A stretch of DNA of 64,000 nucleotides from Haematobia irritans (taxonomy: Eukaryota; Arthropoda; Insecta; Diptera; Muscidae): NCBI RefSeq assembly GCF_050003625.1, contig NC_134398.1:76003635-76067634 (forward strand). The letters run 5' to 3'. Positions 1 through 14,556 of this stretch are shown here, one piece after another (the first letter of the stretch is position 1; each line of letters begins with the position of its first letter). A program made the position numbers and the translations under genes. The notes below the pieces were generated by a model. The model ran no database searches. It saw only the letters and a program-made list of their open reading frames with translations, and was not told the DNA's origin.

Positions 1-1036
1 GCTGCAACAACGGCTGTGCGGTTGCGCGAGCTATCGCTGTGGTCGGAAAAAATGTACGGTCATAGTTCGGTCCTCAAAGTAATGCCAGATGTGCCTAACG
101 TAGTGGATTACACCCTGGCAAAACCACTTTTCGACAAAAACTTTGAAACTCTAATTCCCAACAGTGAGGCGTGGTGTACACAGACCCCGGGGAATAAAAG
201 ATATATTGATTTCTATACTGATGGCTCCAAATTGAATGGACAAGTGGGGTTCGGAGTATATTCTAAAGATCTGGAAATTCGAATAGCGAAAAGATTACCT
301 AATCACTGTAGTGTTTTTCAGGCTGAAATATTGGCAATAAGAGTGGTGGTGAATTGGCTGAGGAGTAATGTTCCAACAAATATTGACATTACTATATACT
401 CAGACAGTCAACCTGCAATAAAATCCTTGGACTCTGTGTTCCTTAACTCGAAAACGACCATAGACTGCCGGAAATCTCTCAACGAGATGGCTGAGCAGTA
501 CAATATTCACCTAATATGGGTGCCTGGCCATAGGAACATACCGGGGAACTGCGAAGCAGATGTGTTAGCAAGGCTAGGAACTAACTTACATATTCCAGAG
601 GAACTAGAATCTGTTGGTATGCTTCTGGCCACCTGCAAGCTCTTACTGCGTGAGAAAGCTGTTATTATGGCCAATATTCGATGGGAGAATTGCAAGGGTT
701 GTAACGACACCAAGCAAATATGGCCCCATTTAAACTTAAACCGCACACTAGTCAAGTCAGATAGCACTCCTGATATCTGCTATAACGAGTCGCTTCCTGA
801 TAGGCGAATTTGCAAAAACTATAGGTGCGAAGTATAATGACTATTGTATAAGCTGCCATGATGTGGAGGAAAAGGAATCAATTAAACACCTCTTGTGTGA
901 GTGCCCTGTTTTTTGTGTAAGGCGTAAGCGAATTTTAGGAGCATATAGCTTTAGATTACTGGCGGACCTGGATAACGTTAACTTAAGTTGTTTGTTAATG
1001 TTTTTGGAGCAACCTGGTTGGTTCCACAAAAGTTAA
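1..1036 (+). pseudogene. Non-LTR retrotransposon ORF2 C-terminal end (RNase H plus zinc-knuckle), frameshifted
   Basis: The reading frame is open from the window edge to a stop at 835-837 and encodes an RNase HI domain. Numbered from codon 16, the acidic residues are D69 (YTDGS), E104 (FQAEILA), D130 (YSDSQ) and D182 (NCEAD), with H172 in GHRN, so the catalytic set is complete. The family's C-terminal cysteine/histidine knuckle follows in another frame (C-x2-C ... HLLCECP, about 845-920) and ends with TAA at 1034-1036, so one frameshift near 835 breaks the protein. The domain order (RNase H, then CCHC) fits the Jockey superfamily (I, R1 or LOA clades). The reverse transcriptase and endonuclease would lie to the left of the window. 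This is a dead copy of an element that moved through target-primed reverse transcription. Confidence 0.85.
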
Positions 1037-1169
1037 TAATAGAGAAGGTTCAGTGGTTAAGACTAGAAGTGCCCATATGTAAGTTTTAGTTAAATGTGGT
1101 ATCACTATGGACTGAATAGTCTAAGTGAGCCTGAAATTTAATCGGGCTGCCACTTTAACCTAACCTAAC
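1037..1169 (+). mobile_element. 3' untranslated tail of the same non-LTR element
   Basis: The sequence after the ORF2 stop runs to a short tandem tail (ttaacctaacctaac, about 1154-1168). I recall this kind of tail on LOA/Jockey-type elements of higher flies in place of a poly(A) tract. I place the 3' boundary near 1169 because unrelated sequence follows. No target-site duplication can be seen, because the 5' end is outside the window. Confidence 0.6.
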
Positions 1170-1409
1170 GCCAGAACATTCTTTGACAACGCTGGCAGAA
1201 TCTACGACAATTAAGTTATTCATATGGTGGCTGCCAAACACATATACACTCACATAGATATATGCTCGCATTACTACAACAACAATAACAATGTCAATAG
1301 ACAATGAGATGAAATGAGAATGCAAAATAACAAAGCAAAGGGGTTGTTATACTATGAGAGAGTAAGAACTAACATTTCGATATGAAAATAAGCAAACAAA
1401 AGAACATAA

Positions 1410-1549
1410 AAGAAATTTAGGAAAGTACCAGAAAATGAATAGATGATTCCAACAAGTGATAACGAAATTTTATCGTTACAATTTGAAATTTTAAATTAGC
1501 GGAAACTAATTTAAATAAACTTAAATCTATAATTATCAAATTCGTAACA
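1410..1549 (+). repeat. 3' fragment of an LTR (same family as the solo LTR at 62252)
   Basis: Positions 1455-1549 match 62810-62897 almost base for base and end in the same CGTAACA terminus, followed by atat. The matching 5' half with a TGTTACG start is absent, so this is a truncated LTR. The rest of 1170-1727 shows no gene or recognisable element. The 1170-1409 part resembles the LTR interior only loosely. Confidence 0.6.
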
Positions 1550-1727
1550 ATATTAAATGTAAGAAATAGCAAGAAAACATATTCTACTTTATAAATACAC
1601 GCCTTTTAATGCTATTTTGGATGAGAATTTTATAATATATTGCCATTCTAATTGGTTTAGATTACTTGTGTTTGCTCTAAAATATTTAGAGAATTGTTTC
1701 TCTAATTCGGATTGAAGAACACCTTTA

Positions 1728-2618
1728 CACCCTCACAAAAAATCGCTTCTGTAACATATACTCCCAAACATATTTTGCTTCAAGCATATACATTTTTGGG
1801 TATTGCCCAAACATTTATATGTTTGATCTCTTCCAATATATAATATGTTCCAAACATTTTGTATTTTTGCATCCAAATTCAATAATGCTGTCTTCTAAAA
1901 AACAATATGTTATTATGTGAAAATATAATATGTTTGGAAGCATTTTGCACCCAAAAATATTATATGCTTAAAAAAAATTCTCCCAAACAATATTGTGCTT
2001 AAAATTTTATTTATTTATTTACAATCATAATGAATTATGAAAATAAACAGGTAATATAGGTGCTAACAACATAGGTTTTCGACCTGAATGCTCAAAATTT
2101 TGTTTCTGCCTAATTGTATATTCCCCCACATCTTTCTCACTTCCACGAGATTTTTTAGTTCTTAGCACCTTTTTCTGTAATACAAACATTGTAGAAGAAA
2201 TTATTCAATTTTATGATTTTTATTTTATTTTAATTTTACCTTTTGCCGGACGGGGATTCGAACAGCGGACCACACAGTTTGTAAGGATCAAAGAAGTAGC
2301 TGATCAATTGCCCAAGGAAAAATAAAATGTTAATTTTGTAATAACAAGCAACAACCACCAACTTAATTCAATATCGCTCCCTGTTAAATAGCGCTCCAAG
2401 TTACTGAACAAAAATATGTTTATAGGCTATTTCTAAATTAATATATGTTTGCATCCAAGCATATTATATTTAACATATTAACGTATATGTCCCAAACATG
2501 TTATGCTAGTTTATGAACATTATATGCTTGCACTCAAAAATATTGTGTTTAAAAATTTGTGTTCCAAACATATAATGTTTATAGCCAAACATATGAAAAA
2601 CAGTCTTTTTCATCCGTG
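1728..2618. mobile_element. D' family non-autonomous DNA transposon, copy 1
   Basis: This 891-bp element starts CACCCTCAC and ends CATCCGTG, and is bounded by TA on both sides (1726-1727, 2619-2620). It is packed with short cccaaacatat/atatgtttggg motifs in both orientations. It carries half of a tRNA-like module on the minus strand (B box near 2256-2268). No transposase is encoded. The same element recurs at 13401-14377, 15816-16792 and 19554-20527, and looks like an internally deleted form of family D (23.8-29.1 kb). It is slightly shorter than its siblings because an internal stretch near 1830-1850 is missing. Confidence 0.75.
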
Positions 2619-2708
2619 TACAATCGGAATATTCTCTTTCACTACTTTCTTCAGTGTTATTAAGATATTAATTTATAAAAGAATAGTTTTATTATCAATT
2701 ACTATTTT

Positions 2709-2858
2709 TATACCCACCACCATAGAATGGTGACGGGGGTATAATAAGTTTGTCATTCCGTTTGTAACACATCGAAATATCGATTTCCGACTATATAAAG
2801 TATATATATTCTTGATCAGGGAGAAATTCTAAGACGATATAACGATGTCCGTCTGTCC

Positions 2859-2896
<38 letters not shown>

Positions 2897-4176
2897 TGTA
2901 ATCACGCTACAGTCTTCAATAATGAAGCAATCGTGCTGAAATTTTGCACAATCTCGTCTTTTGTCTGCAGGCAGGTCAAGTTCGAAAATGGGCTATATCG
3001 GTCCTGGTTTTGATATAGTCCCCATATAAACCGACCTCCCGATTTGGGGTCTTGGGTTTATAGAACTCGTAGTTTTTATTCAATTTGGCTGAAATTTGAA
3101 ATCTGGAGGTATTTTATGACCATAAAGAGGTGTGCCAAAAATGGTGAGTATCGGTCCACGTTTTGGTATAGCCCCCATATAGACCGATCTCCCGATTTTA
3201 CTTCTTGGACTTATAGAAACCGCAGTTTTTATTCAATTTGCCTGAAATTGGAAATCTAGAGGTATTGTAGGACCACAAATACGTGTGCCAAAAATTGTGA
3301 GTATCGGTCCATATTTTGGTATAGCCCCCATATAGACCGATCTCCCGATTTTATTTCTTGGGCTTATAGAAAACGCAGTTTTTATTCAATTTACCTGAAA
3401 TTGGAAATCTAGAGGTATTGTAGGACCACAAATACGTGTGCCAAAAATTGTGAGTATCGGTCCATATTTTGGTATAGCCCCCATATAGACCGATCTCCCG
3501 ATTTTACTTCTTGGGCTTATAGAAACCGCAGTTTTTATTCAATTTATCTGAAATTGGAAATCTAGAGGTATTGTAGGACCACAAATATGTGTGCCAAAAA
3601 TTGTGAGTATCGGTCCATATTTTGTCACAAAGAGGTGTGCCGAAAATGGTGAGTATCGGTCCATATTTTAGTATAGCCCCCATAAGAACGATCTCCCGAT
3701 TTAACTCCTTGGGTTTCTAGAAACCGTAGTTTGTATCTGATATGCCTGAAATTGTAAACATTCTGGTATTTTAGGCTCACAAAAACGTGTATCGGATTAA
3801 GTTTTTATCGGTCCAATTGGTAATGCCTCCATATAGACCGACTTCACTTCTTGAGGGTGTAGAAGGCGCACTGATCATGAAAATTGCTTGAAACTCAATG
3901 TAAAATTTCCAGATTTTACTTCTACAGATTTAAGATTTCAAATCAAGACGTTATTTTATAATTTTCTTGCACACTTACAAGAGATGTTAATGATTCCTCT
4001 AAAACTCAAACAAAAATGGTTCTTATAAATCCAGAATCTGATATAGTCCTCATAGGTGAAATCTTTAAATTTATCTTCGGGAAGTGTCCTCAAGCCCTCC
4101 TGAAATTTAAAAGGTTCATGGTGGTGGGTATTTAAGATTCGGCCCGGCCGAACTTACTGCTGTATATACTTGTTTT
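2709..4176 (+). repeat. Family B interspersed repeat, left palindrome arm
   Basis: It begins ttatacccaccacc, contains the common sub-block gtcattccgtttgtaacac and a CTGT-rich stretch, and then about five modules of roughly 150 bp (each with gaccgatctcccgatttt). It ends in cggcccggccgaactt...gtatatacttgtttt. The mirror copy is 5651-7099. Small open frames within it (for example 3044-3259) are products of the module repeat and not genes. Its transposition class is unknown to me. It shares both termini with family C, so the two are probably one superfamily. Confidence 0.75.
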
Positions 4177-4295
4177 AATATGGCTTTCTTTTAAAAAGAA
4201 TATTTTTTATGTATGTATATTATTATTTGTTAATTAATTTTTTTGCAAACCAGTTTAATGTTTTTCTTTGTTGTAAAAGCAATATTTAATTTCAG

Positions 4296-4340
4296 AGCAA
4301 CTCCGGATGGATTCTAACAAATTTAAAAAAGATAGAATTG
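4296..4340 (+). other. 45-nt exon-like block with strong splice sites (three copies)
   Basis: The block is preceded by a pyrimidine-rich tract ending TTTAATTTCAG and followed by GTAAGTTTTC, which are strong 3' and 5' splice sites. It contains an ATG followed by eleven open codons up to the donor. Identical copies lie at 5487-5531 (minus, other palindrome arm) and 10063-10107 (plus). Similar splice-flanked blocks lie at 14491-14556 and 16906-16971. It may be an upstream exon of the candidate gene at 17.1 kb. No transcript evidence is available here. Confidence 0.4.
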
Positions 4341-4480
4341 GTAAGTTTTCTTTTAAAAATTGGCTTTCTTTCAACTAGAATATTTACGTTTTTATGACCT
4401 TTTTATCATCAAAATTACAGGTTTTTAATACCTTATTTTAGTATTTCTTTAATCAAATTTTTTGGAAACCAATGTAATAT

Positions 4481-5346
<866 letters not shown>

Positions 5347-5650
5347 ATATTACATTGGTTTCCAAAAAATTTGATTAAAGAAATACTAAAATAAGGTATT
5401 AAAAACCTGTAATTTTGATGATAAAAAGGTCATAAAAACGTAAATATTCTAGTTGAAAGAAAGCCAATTTTTAAAAGAAAACTTACCAATTCTATCTTTT
5501 TTAAATTTGTTAGAATCCATCCGGAGTTGCTCTGAAATTAAATATTGCTTTTACAACAAAGAAAAACATTAAACTGGTTTGCAAAAAAATTAATTAACAA
5601 ATAATAATATACATACATAAAAAATATTCTTTTTAAAAGAAAGCCATATT

Positions 5651-7099
5651 AAAACAAGTATATACAGCAGTAAGTTCGGCCGGGCCGAATCTTAAATACC
5701 CACCACCATGAACCTTTTAAATTTCAGGAGGGCTTGAGGACACTTCCCGAAGATAAATTTAAAGATTTCACCTATGAGGACTATATCAGATTCTGGATTT
5801 ATAAGAACCATTTTTGTTTGAGTTTTAGAGGAATCATTAACATCTCTTGTAAGTGTGCAAGAAAATTATAAAATAACGTCTTGATTTGAAATCTTAAATC
5901 TGTAGAAGTAAAATCTGGAAATTTTACATTGAGTTTCAAGCAATTTTCATGATCAGTGCGCCTTCTACACCCTCAAGAAGTGAAGTCGGTCTATATGGAG
6001 GCATTACCAATTGGACCGATAAAAACTTAATCCGATACACGTTTTTGTGAGCCTAAAATACCAGAATATTTACAATTTCAGGCATATCAGATACAAACTA
6101 CGGTTCCTAGAAACCCAAGGAGTTAAATCGGGAGATCGTTCTTATGGGGGCTATACTAAAATATGGACCGATACTCACCATTTTCGGCACACCTCTTTGT
6201 GACAAAATATGGACCGATACTCACAATTTTTGGCACACATATTTGTGGTCCTACAATACCTCTAGATTTCCAATTTCAGATAAATTGAATAAAAACTGCG
6301 GTTTCTATAAGCCCAAGAAGTAAAATCGGGAGATCGGTCTATATGGGGGCTATACCAAAATATGGACCGATACTCACAATTTTTGGCACACGTATTTGTG
6401 GTCCTACAATACCTCTAGATTTCCAATTTCAGGTAAATTGAATAAAAACTGCGTTTTCTATAAGCCCAAGAAATAAAATCGGGAGATCGGTCTATATGGG
6501 GGCTATACCAAAATATGGACCGATACTCACAATTTTTGGCACACGTATTTGTGGTCCTACAATACCTCTAGATTTCCAATTTCAGGCAAATTGAATAAAA
6601 ACTGCGGTTTCTATAAGTCCAAGAAGTAAAATCGGGAGATCGGTCTATATGGGGGCTATACCAAAACGTGGACCGATACTCACCATTTTTGGCACACCTC
6701 TTTATGGTCATAAAATACCTCCAGATTTCAAATTTCAGCCAAATTGAATAAAAACTACGATTTCTATAAACCCAAGACCCCAAATCGGGAGGTCGGTTTA
6801 TATGGGGACTATATCAAAACCAGGACCGATATAGCCCATTTTCGAACTTGACCTGCCTGCAGACAAAAGACGAGATTGTGCAAAATTTCAGCACGATTGC
6901 TTCATTATTGAAGACTGTAGCGTGATTACAACAGACAGACAGACAGACGGACAGACGGACATCGTTATATCGTCTTAGAATATCTCCCTGATCAAGAATA
7001 TATATACTTTATATAGTCGGAAATCGATATTTCGATGTGTTACAAACGGAATGACAAACTTATTATACCCCCGTCACCATTCTATGGTGGTGGGTATAA
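5651..7099 (-). repeat. Family B repeat, right palindrome arm
   Basis: This is the reverse complement of 2709-4176, with the same modules and termini (aaaacaagtatatac at 5651, gggtggtgggtataa-type end near 7099). The splice-flanked 45-nt block of this arm lies at 5487-5531. Confidence 0.75.
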
Positions 7100-7104
7100 A
7101 AATA

Positions 7105-7814
7105 CTTATCAATTTATGACTAAACTATACGCTGAGATATAACAAAAATTTTCCAAATTCATCTGGAATTGAATATTAATTTTTTACATTGAATAATGAA
7201 AATTTCAATACACTTTCAATTCTTAATAACTTTTTTCTAAACTACCGATAAAATATTAATAACTTTCATTTAAAAGGTTTAATAAACAAACACCAATATA
7301 TGTCTCAAAAATCCAAAATATTCCATGCCTTTCTATTCCCTTGTTGCATGCCTGCTTAAAAGATGCAACAACCCACGCCAACGCCAACTATACAAAATAT
7401 TTTGTATGAAATATTTTCTCATACAAAAAAATCTTATAGTAAATGGCACTTATTATTTAGAAAATACTTTACATTTCACAAGTAGTTTTATAGCATGACA
7501 AACGAATTTTTAACTACCAGTTAAGAAATTTTTTAAGGAAATTTCCATCGTATTTTGTAGGCCATGAACTAAACGATTGCTACTTAGAATTTGTAAAATT
7601 TCCTTTCGAGTAGTTAATTTTCGTTGAAGATACGAAAAATGAACTAAAATTCTGGAAAATTCTTGTAATAAATTATTGTAAAAATCTTCTTAAATTTACG
7701 AGACACTTTTTTTCTGTGTATGTACTTTATGGGGTCTTAGAGCAATATTTCGATGTGTTACAAACGGAATGACAAAGTTAATATATCCCCATCCTATGGT
7801 GGAGGGTATAAAAA
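7105..7814. other. No gene seen; AT-rich sequence with a repeat end
   Basis: Positions 7105-7718 are AT-rich with no open frame of note. The stretch ends in a tttttttctgtgta terminus like those of short MITEs elsewhere in the window. Positions 7720-7812 are a reversed terminal piece of the B/C superfamily (gttacaaacggaatgac, tatggtggagggtat). The mariner relic then begins abruptly. Confidence 0.5.
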
Positions 7815-8122
7815 GTGTTGTTCCACCAAGACAACGCACCGTGCCACAAGTCATTGAGAACGATGGCAAAAATTCATGAACTGGGCTTCGAATTACTTCC
7901 CCACCCACCGTATTCACCAGATCTGGCCCCAGCGACTTTTTCTTGTTCTCAGACCTCAAAAGGATGCTCGTAGGGGAAAAATTTGGCTGCAATGAAGAGG
8001 TGATCGCCGAAACTGAGGCCTATTTTGAGGCAAAACCGAAGGAGTACTACCAAAATGGTATCAAAAATTTGGAAGGTCGTTATAATCGTTGTATCGCTCT
8101 TGAAGGGAATTATGTTGAATAA
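7815..8122 (+). pseudogene. mariner transposase, C-terminal third (irritans-type), frameshifted
   Basis: The plus strand encodes the conserved C-terminal half of a mariner transposase. It starts at FHQDNAPCHKS, which contains the second catalytic Asp, and continues through HPPYSPDLAP. One base is missing at about 7930, just before the third catalytic Asp of the SDFFLFSDLK segment, so the frame shifts there. In the shifted frame it reads on to the family's usual C-terminus and a TAA at 8120-8122. Everything upstream of 7815, including the DNA-binding domains and the 5' TIR, has been lost. In life the enzyme would cut and paste the element at TA sites. This copy cannot encode an active protein. 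Confidence 0.9.
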
Positions 8123-8163
8123 TAAAAACGAATTTTGACAAAAAATGTGTTTTTCTTTGTTGG

Positions 8164-8188
8164 ACCGGGGACTTATCAGCCATCCTGT
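8164..8188. mobile_element. 3' terminal inverted repeat of the mariner relic
   Basis: Read on the minus strand, the segment gives acaggatggctgataagtcc followed by ccggt, which matches the TIR of irritans-subfamily mariners. It abuts a TA (8189-8190), the expected target dinucleotide. It lies about 40 bp after the transposase stop, the normal spacing for this family. Confidence 0.85.
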
Positions 8189-8264
8189 TATGATCGCGAC
8201 CAACGTTGCCAGAATTGTTTCACCAAAAACCGCTAGATTTGCCCAAATGAACGAAAAAATACTA

Positions 8265-9550
8265 AACAAGTATATACAGCAGTAAGTTCGGCCGGGCCTA
8301 ATCTTAAATACCCACCACCATGAACCAAATATTAGGGTTTCCTTTTAAATTTCAGGAGGGCTTGAGGACTTGAGGACACTTCCCGAAGATAAATTTAAAG
8401 ATTTCACCTATGAGGACTATATCAGATTCTGGATTTATAAGAACCATTTTTGTTTGAGTTTTAGAGGAATCATTAACATCTCTTGTAAGTGTGCAAGAAA
8501 ATTATAAAATAACGTCTTGATTTGAAATCTTAAATCTGTAGAAGTAAAATCTGGAAATTTTACATTGAGTTTCAAGCAATTTTCATGATCAGTGCGCCTT
8601 CTACACCCTCAAGAAGTGAAGTCGGTCTATATGGAGGCATTACCAATTGGACCGATAAAAACTTAATCCGATACACGTTTTTGTGAGCCTAAAATACCAG
8701 AATATTTACAATTTCAGGCATATCAGATACAAACTACGGTTTCTAGAAACCCAAGGAGTTAAATCGGGAGATCGTTCTTATGGGGGCTATACTAAAATAT
8801 GGACCGATACTCACCATTTTCGGCACACCTCTTTGTGACAAAATATGGACCGATACTCACAATTTTTGGCACACATATTTGTGGTCCTACAATACCTCTA
8901 GATTTCCAATTTCAGATAAATTGAATAAAAACTGCGGTTTCTATAAGCCCAAGAAGTAAAATCGGGAGATCGGTCTATATGGGGGCTATACCAAAATATG
9001 GACCGATACTCACAATTTTTGGCACACGTATTTGTGGTCCTACAATACCTCTAGATTTCCAATTTCAGGTAAATTGAATAAAAACTGCGTTTTCTATAAG
9101 CCCAAGAAATAAAATCGGGAGATCGGTCTATATGGGGGCTATACCAAAATATGGACCGATACTCACAATTTTTGGCACACGTATTTGTGGTCCTACAATA
9201 CCTCTAGATTTCCAATTTCAGGCAAATTGAATAAAAACTGCGGTTTCTATAAGTCCAAGAAGTAAAATCGGGAGATCGGTCTATATGGGGGCTATACCAA
9301 AACGTGGACCGATACTCACCATTTTTGGCACACCTCTTTATGGTCATAAAATACCTCCAGATTTCAAATTTCAGCCAAATTGAATAAAAACTAAGATTTC
9401 TATAAACCCAAGACCCCAAATCGGGAGGTCGGTTTATATGGGGACTATATCAAAACCAGGACCGATATAGCCCATTTTCGAACTTGACCTGCCTGCAGAC
9501 AAAAGACGAGATTGTGCAAAATTTCAGCACGATTGCTTCATTATTGAAGA
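8265..9550 (-). repeat. Family B repeat, third copy (minus orientation)
   Basis: The segment matches the right palindrome arm (about 5653-6911) with a constant offset apart from a small insertion near 8325-8345. It stops abruptly at 9550, where the sequence jumps into the opposite orientation of the same repeat. Confidence 0.75.
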
Positions 9551-10247
9551 CACGTGTATCGGATTAAGTTTTTATCGGTCCAATTGGTAATGCCTCCATA
9601 TAGACCGACTTCACTTCTTGAGGGTGTAGAAGGCGCACTGATCATGAAAATTGCTTGAAACTCAATGTAAAATTTCCAGATTTTACTTCTACAGATTTAA
9701 GATTTCAAATCAAGACGTTATTTTATAATTTTCTTGCACACTTACAAGAGATGTTAATGATTCCTCTAAAACTCAAACAAAAATGGTTCTTATAAATCCA
9801 GAATCTGATATAGTCCTCATAGGTGAAATCTTTAAATTTATCTTCGGGAAGTGTCCTCAAGCCCTCCTGAAATTTAAAAGGTTCATGGTGGTGGGTATTT
9901 AAGATTCGGCCCGGCCGAACTTACTGCTGTATATACTTGTTTTAATATGGCTTTCTTTTAAAAAGAATATTTTTTATGTATGTATATTATTATTTGTTAA
10001 TTAATTTTTTTGCAAACCAGTTTAATGTTTTTCTTTGTTGTAAAAGCAATATTTAATTTCAGAGCAACTCCGGATGGATTCTAACAAATTTAAAAAAGAT
10101 AGAATTGGTAAGTTTTCTTTTAAAAATTGGCTTTCTTTCAACTAGAATATTTACGTTTTTATGACCTTTTTATCATCAAAATTACAGGTTTTTAATACCT
10201 TATTTTAGTATTTCTTTAATCAAATTTTTTGGAAACCAATGTAATAT
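9551..10247 (+). repeat. Family B 3' end plus duplicated flanking sequence
   Basis: This block equals 3784-4480 of the left palindrome arm at an exact offset of 5767. It comprises the last 400 bp of B (to 9943) and the 300-bp flank, which holds the third copy of the 45-nt exon-like block (10063-10107). With 8265-8690 it forms a smaller, roughly 400-bp-arm inverted repeat. Confidence 0.8.
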
Positions 10248-11735
<1,488 letters not shown>

Positions 11736-11911
11736 ATTTAGGGAAAACTGGCTGAAATACCTACATTTTCCTTATCAAATCGCCACTGCTAAGTCGAAAA
11801 CTTATCAAAATTACTCAAATTTTTTCTATTACACATCTATCGACCGATAAATCATAAAAACACTTTTGCGAAGTTGCCTCAAAATTGGTTCATATTTAAA
11901 TGTTTCCCCTA

Positions 11912-13222
11912 TTTATACCCTTCACCACTACTGTGGTACAGGGTATAATAAGTTTGTGCATTTGTATGTAACGCCAAGAAGGAAAAGTCTTAGACCCATC
12001 GTTTGGTATACCGATCGTCTTAGAATTAAATTCTGAGTCGATTTAGCGATGTCCGTCTGTCTGTCTGTCCGTCTGTCTGTCTGTTGATGTATTTTTGTGT
12101 GCAAAGTACAGCTCGCAGTTTTAGTCCGATTGTCCTAAAATTTGGTATAGGGTCCTGTTTCGGCTCAAAGACGATCCCTATTGATTTTGGAGAAAATCGG
12201 TTCAGATTTAGATATAGCTGCCATATATAGCTTTCGCCCGATTTACACTCATATGACCACAGATGCCAATTTTTAACTCCGATTTAGTTGAAATTTTGCA
12301 CAGGGAGTAGAATTAGCATTGTAGCTGTACGTGCCAAATTTGGCTGAAATCGGTTCATTTACACTCATTTGCCCATAGAGGCCAAGTTTTTGCTACGATT
12401 TAGTTGAAATTTTTCACAGGGAGTAGAATTAGCATTGTAGCTATGCGTGTCAAATTTCGTTGAAATCGGTTCAGATTTAGATATAGCTCCCATATATAGC
12501 TTTCGCCCGATTTACACTCATTTGCCCACAGAGGCCAATTTTTTGCTCCGATTTAGTTGAAATTTTTCACAGGGGGTAGAATTAGCATTGTAGCTGTACG
12601 TGCCAAATTTGGCTGAAATCGGTTCAGATTTAGATATATCTCCCATATACAGCTTTCGCCCAATTTACACTCATTTGCCCATAGAGGCCAATTTTTTGCT
12701 CCGATTTAGTTGAAATTTTTCACAGGGAGTAGAATTAGCATTGTAGCTATGCGTGTCAAATTTGGTTGAAATCGGTTCAGATTTAGATATATCTCCCATA
12801 TATATGTTTTTCTGATTTCGACCAACATTTTCCTTGTAAAATCGCCACTGCTTAGTCGAAAATTTGAAAATATGACTCTAATTTTCCTAAACTTCTAATA
12901 CATATATATCGAGCGATAAATCATAAATAAACTTTGCGAAGTTTCCTTAAAATTGCTTCAGATTTAAATATTTCCCATATTTTTTTACTAAAATTGTCTT
13001 CCACCCTAGTGCATTAGCCGACTTAAATTTTGAGTCTATAGATTTTGTAGAAGTCTATCAAATTCTGTTCAGATCGAGTGATACTTAAATGTATGTATTT
13101 GGGACAAACCTTTATATATAGCCCCCAACATATTTGACGGATGTGATATGGTATCGAAAATTTAGATCTACAAAGTGGTGCAGGGTATAATATCGTCGGC
13201 CCCGCCCGATTTCATTTCAAGA
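11912..13222 (+). repeat. Family A repeat, most complete copy
   Basis: It begins ttatacccttcaccac and ends gggtataatatcgtcggcc...gatttcatttc. Internally it holds four modules of about 155 bp (atttacactcat, gggagtagaattagcattgtagct). The part after about 12276 is duplicated at 14692 onward. No gene is seen here. Confidence 0.75.
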
Positions 13223-13400
13223 CGCTATATTTTTCATCGTGAGCGAAAAAGCGAACCAAACTTGAATTTATTTTCTTATTCAATTTGGTTTTAATTAGTA
13301 TTAAACAAAAATTCATAAAACGGTCGAATTAGTATAACTTAAATTTACCATTTCGAAAATGAAATTTCGTGTCGTCAGTTTGACGAATGATGACTGTGTA

Positions 13401-14377
13401 CACCCTCACAAAAAATCGCTTCTGTAACATATACTCCCAAACATATTTTGCTTTAAGCATATACATTTTTGGGTATTGCCCAAACATTTATATGTTTGAT
13501 CTCTACCAATATATAATATGTTTGAAAGCATATTGGTCTAAACAATATATGTTTGGGTAGTCTAAGTTCCAAACATTTTGTATTTTTGCATCCAAATTCA
13601 ATAATGTTATCTTCCAAAAAACAATATGTTATTATGTGACCATATAATATGTTTGGAAGCATTTTGCACCCAAAAATATTATATGCTTAAAAAAAATTCT
13701 CCCAAACAATATTGTGCTCAAAATTTTATTTATTTATTTATATATTTACAATCATAATGAATTATGAAAATAAACAGGTAATATAGGTGCTAACAACATA
13801 GGTTTTCGACCTGAATGCTCAAAATTTTGTTTCTGCCCAATTGTATATTCCCCGACATCTTTCTCACTTCCACGAGATTTTTTAGTTCTTAGCACCTTTT
13901 TCTGTAATACAAACATTGTAGAAGAAATTATTCAATTTTATGATTTTTTTTATTTTAATTTTACCTTTTGCCGGACGGGAATTCGAACAGCGGACTACAC
14001 AGTTTTTAAGGATCAAAGAAGTAGCTGATCAATTGCCCAAGGAAAAATAAAATGTTAATTTTGTAATAACAAGCAACAACCACCAACTTAATTCAATATC
14101 GCTCCCTGTTAAATAGCGCTCCAAGCTGCTAAACACATTTATGTTTATAGGCTATTTCTAAATTAATATATGTTTGCATCCAAGCATATTATATTTACAA
14201 ACATTTTATGTCCCAAACATAATATGTTCTAACATATTAACATATATGTCCCAAACATGTTATGCTAGTTTATGAACATTATATGCTTGCACTCAAAAAT
14301 ATTGTGTTTAATAATTTGTGTTCCAAACATATAATGTTTATAGCCAAACATATGAAAAACAGTCTTTTTCATCCGTG
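13401..14377. mobile_element. D' family transposon, copy 2
   Basis: This 977-bp element runs from CACCCTCAC to CATCCGTG and is flanked by TA (13399-13400 and 14378-14379). It contains the tRNA-like 3' half on the minus strand (B box near 13977-13990). It has no protein-coding capacity. It is duplicated with its surroundings as copy 3. Confidence 0.8.
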
Positions 14378-14490
14378 TAGGGTTAACCAGAATATTTCTT
14401 TTTTTATGCATATTATTATTTTTTTCATTAGATTTTTTGGAAACTTTTTAATAATTTTATTTAATGTAAAAAATAAATATTTAATTTCAG

Positions 14491-14556
14491 AGTAACACAA
14501 ATAAATTTGGAGAACTTTTTATATTTCCCCTCAGCGTACAATTTAATTGAGAATTG
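14491..14556 (+). other. Splice-flanked exon-like block, tandem copy 1
   Basis: It is preceded by TTTAATTTCAG and followed by GTAAGTTTTA, like the 45-nt block at 4296. A second strong acceptor (tttcccctcag, about 14524-14534) lies inside it and would give a 22-nt exon instead. It contains in-frame stops in some phases, so it may be a non-coding leader exon. The tandem duplicate is 16906-16971. Confidence 0.35.

Noticed and set aside
3044..3259. 71-aa frames with GSWVYR-type starts at 3044, 6568(-) and 9204(-)
   Set aside because: They are the same 150-bp B module read in one phase. They are present wherever the repeat is, on either strand, and mutate without constraint.
7696..8269. Minus-strand frames of 98 and 106 aa across the mariner relic
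   Set aside because: They are antisense to recognisable transposase sequence on the plus strand.
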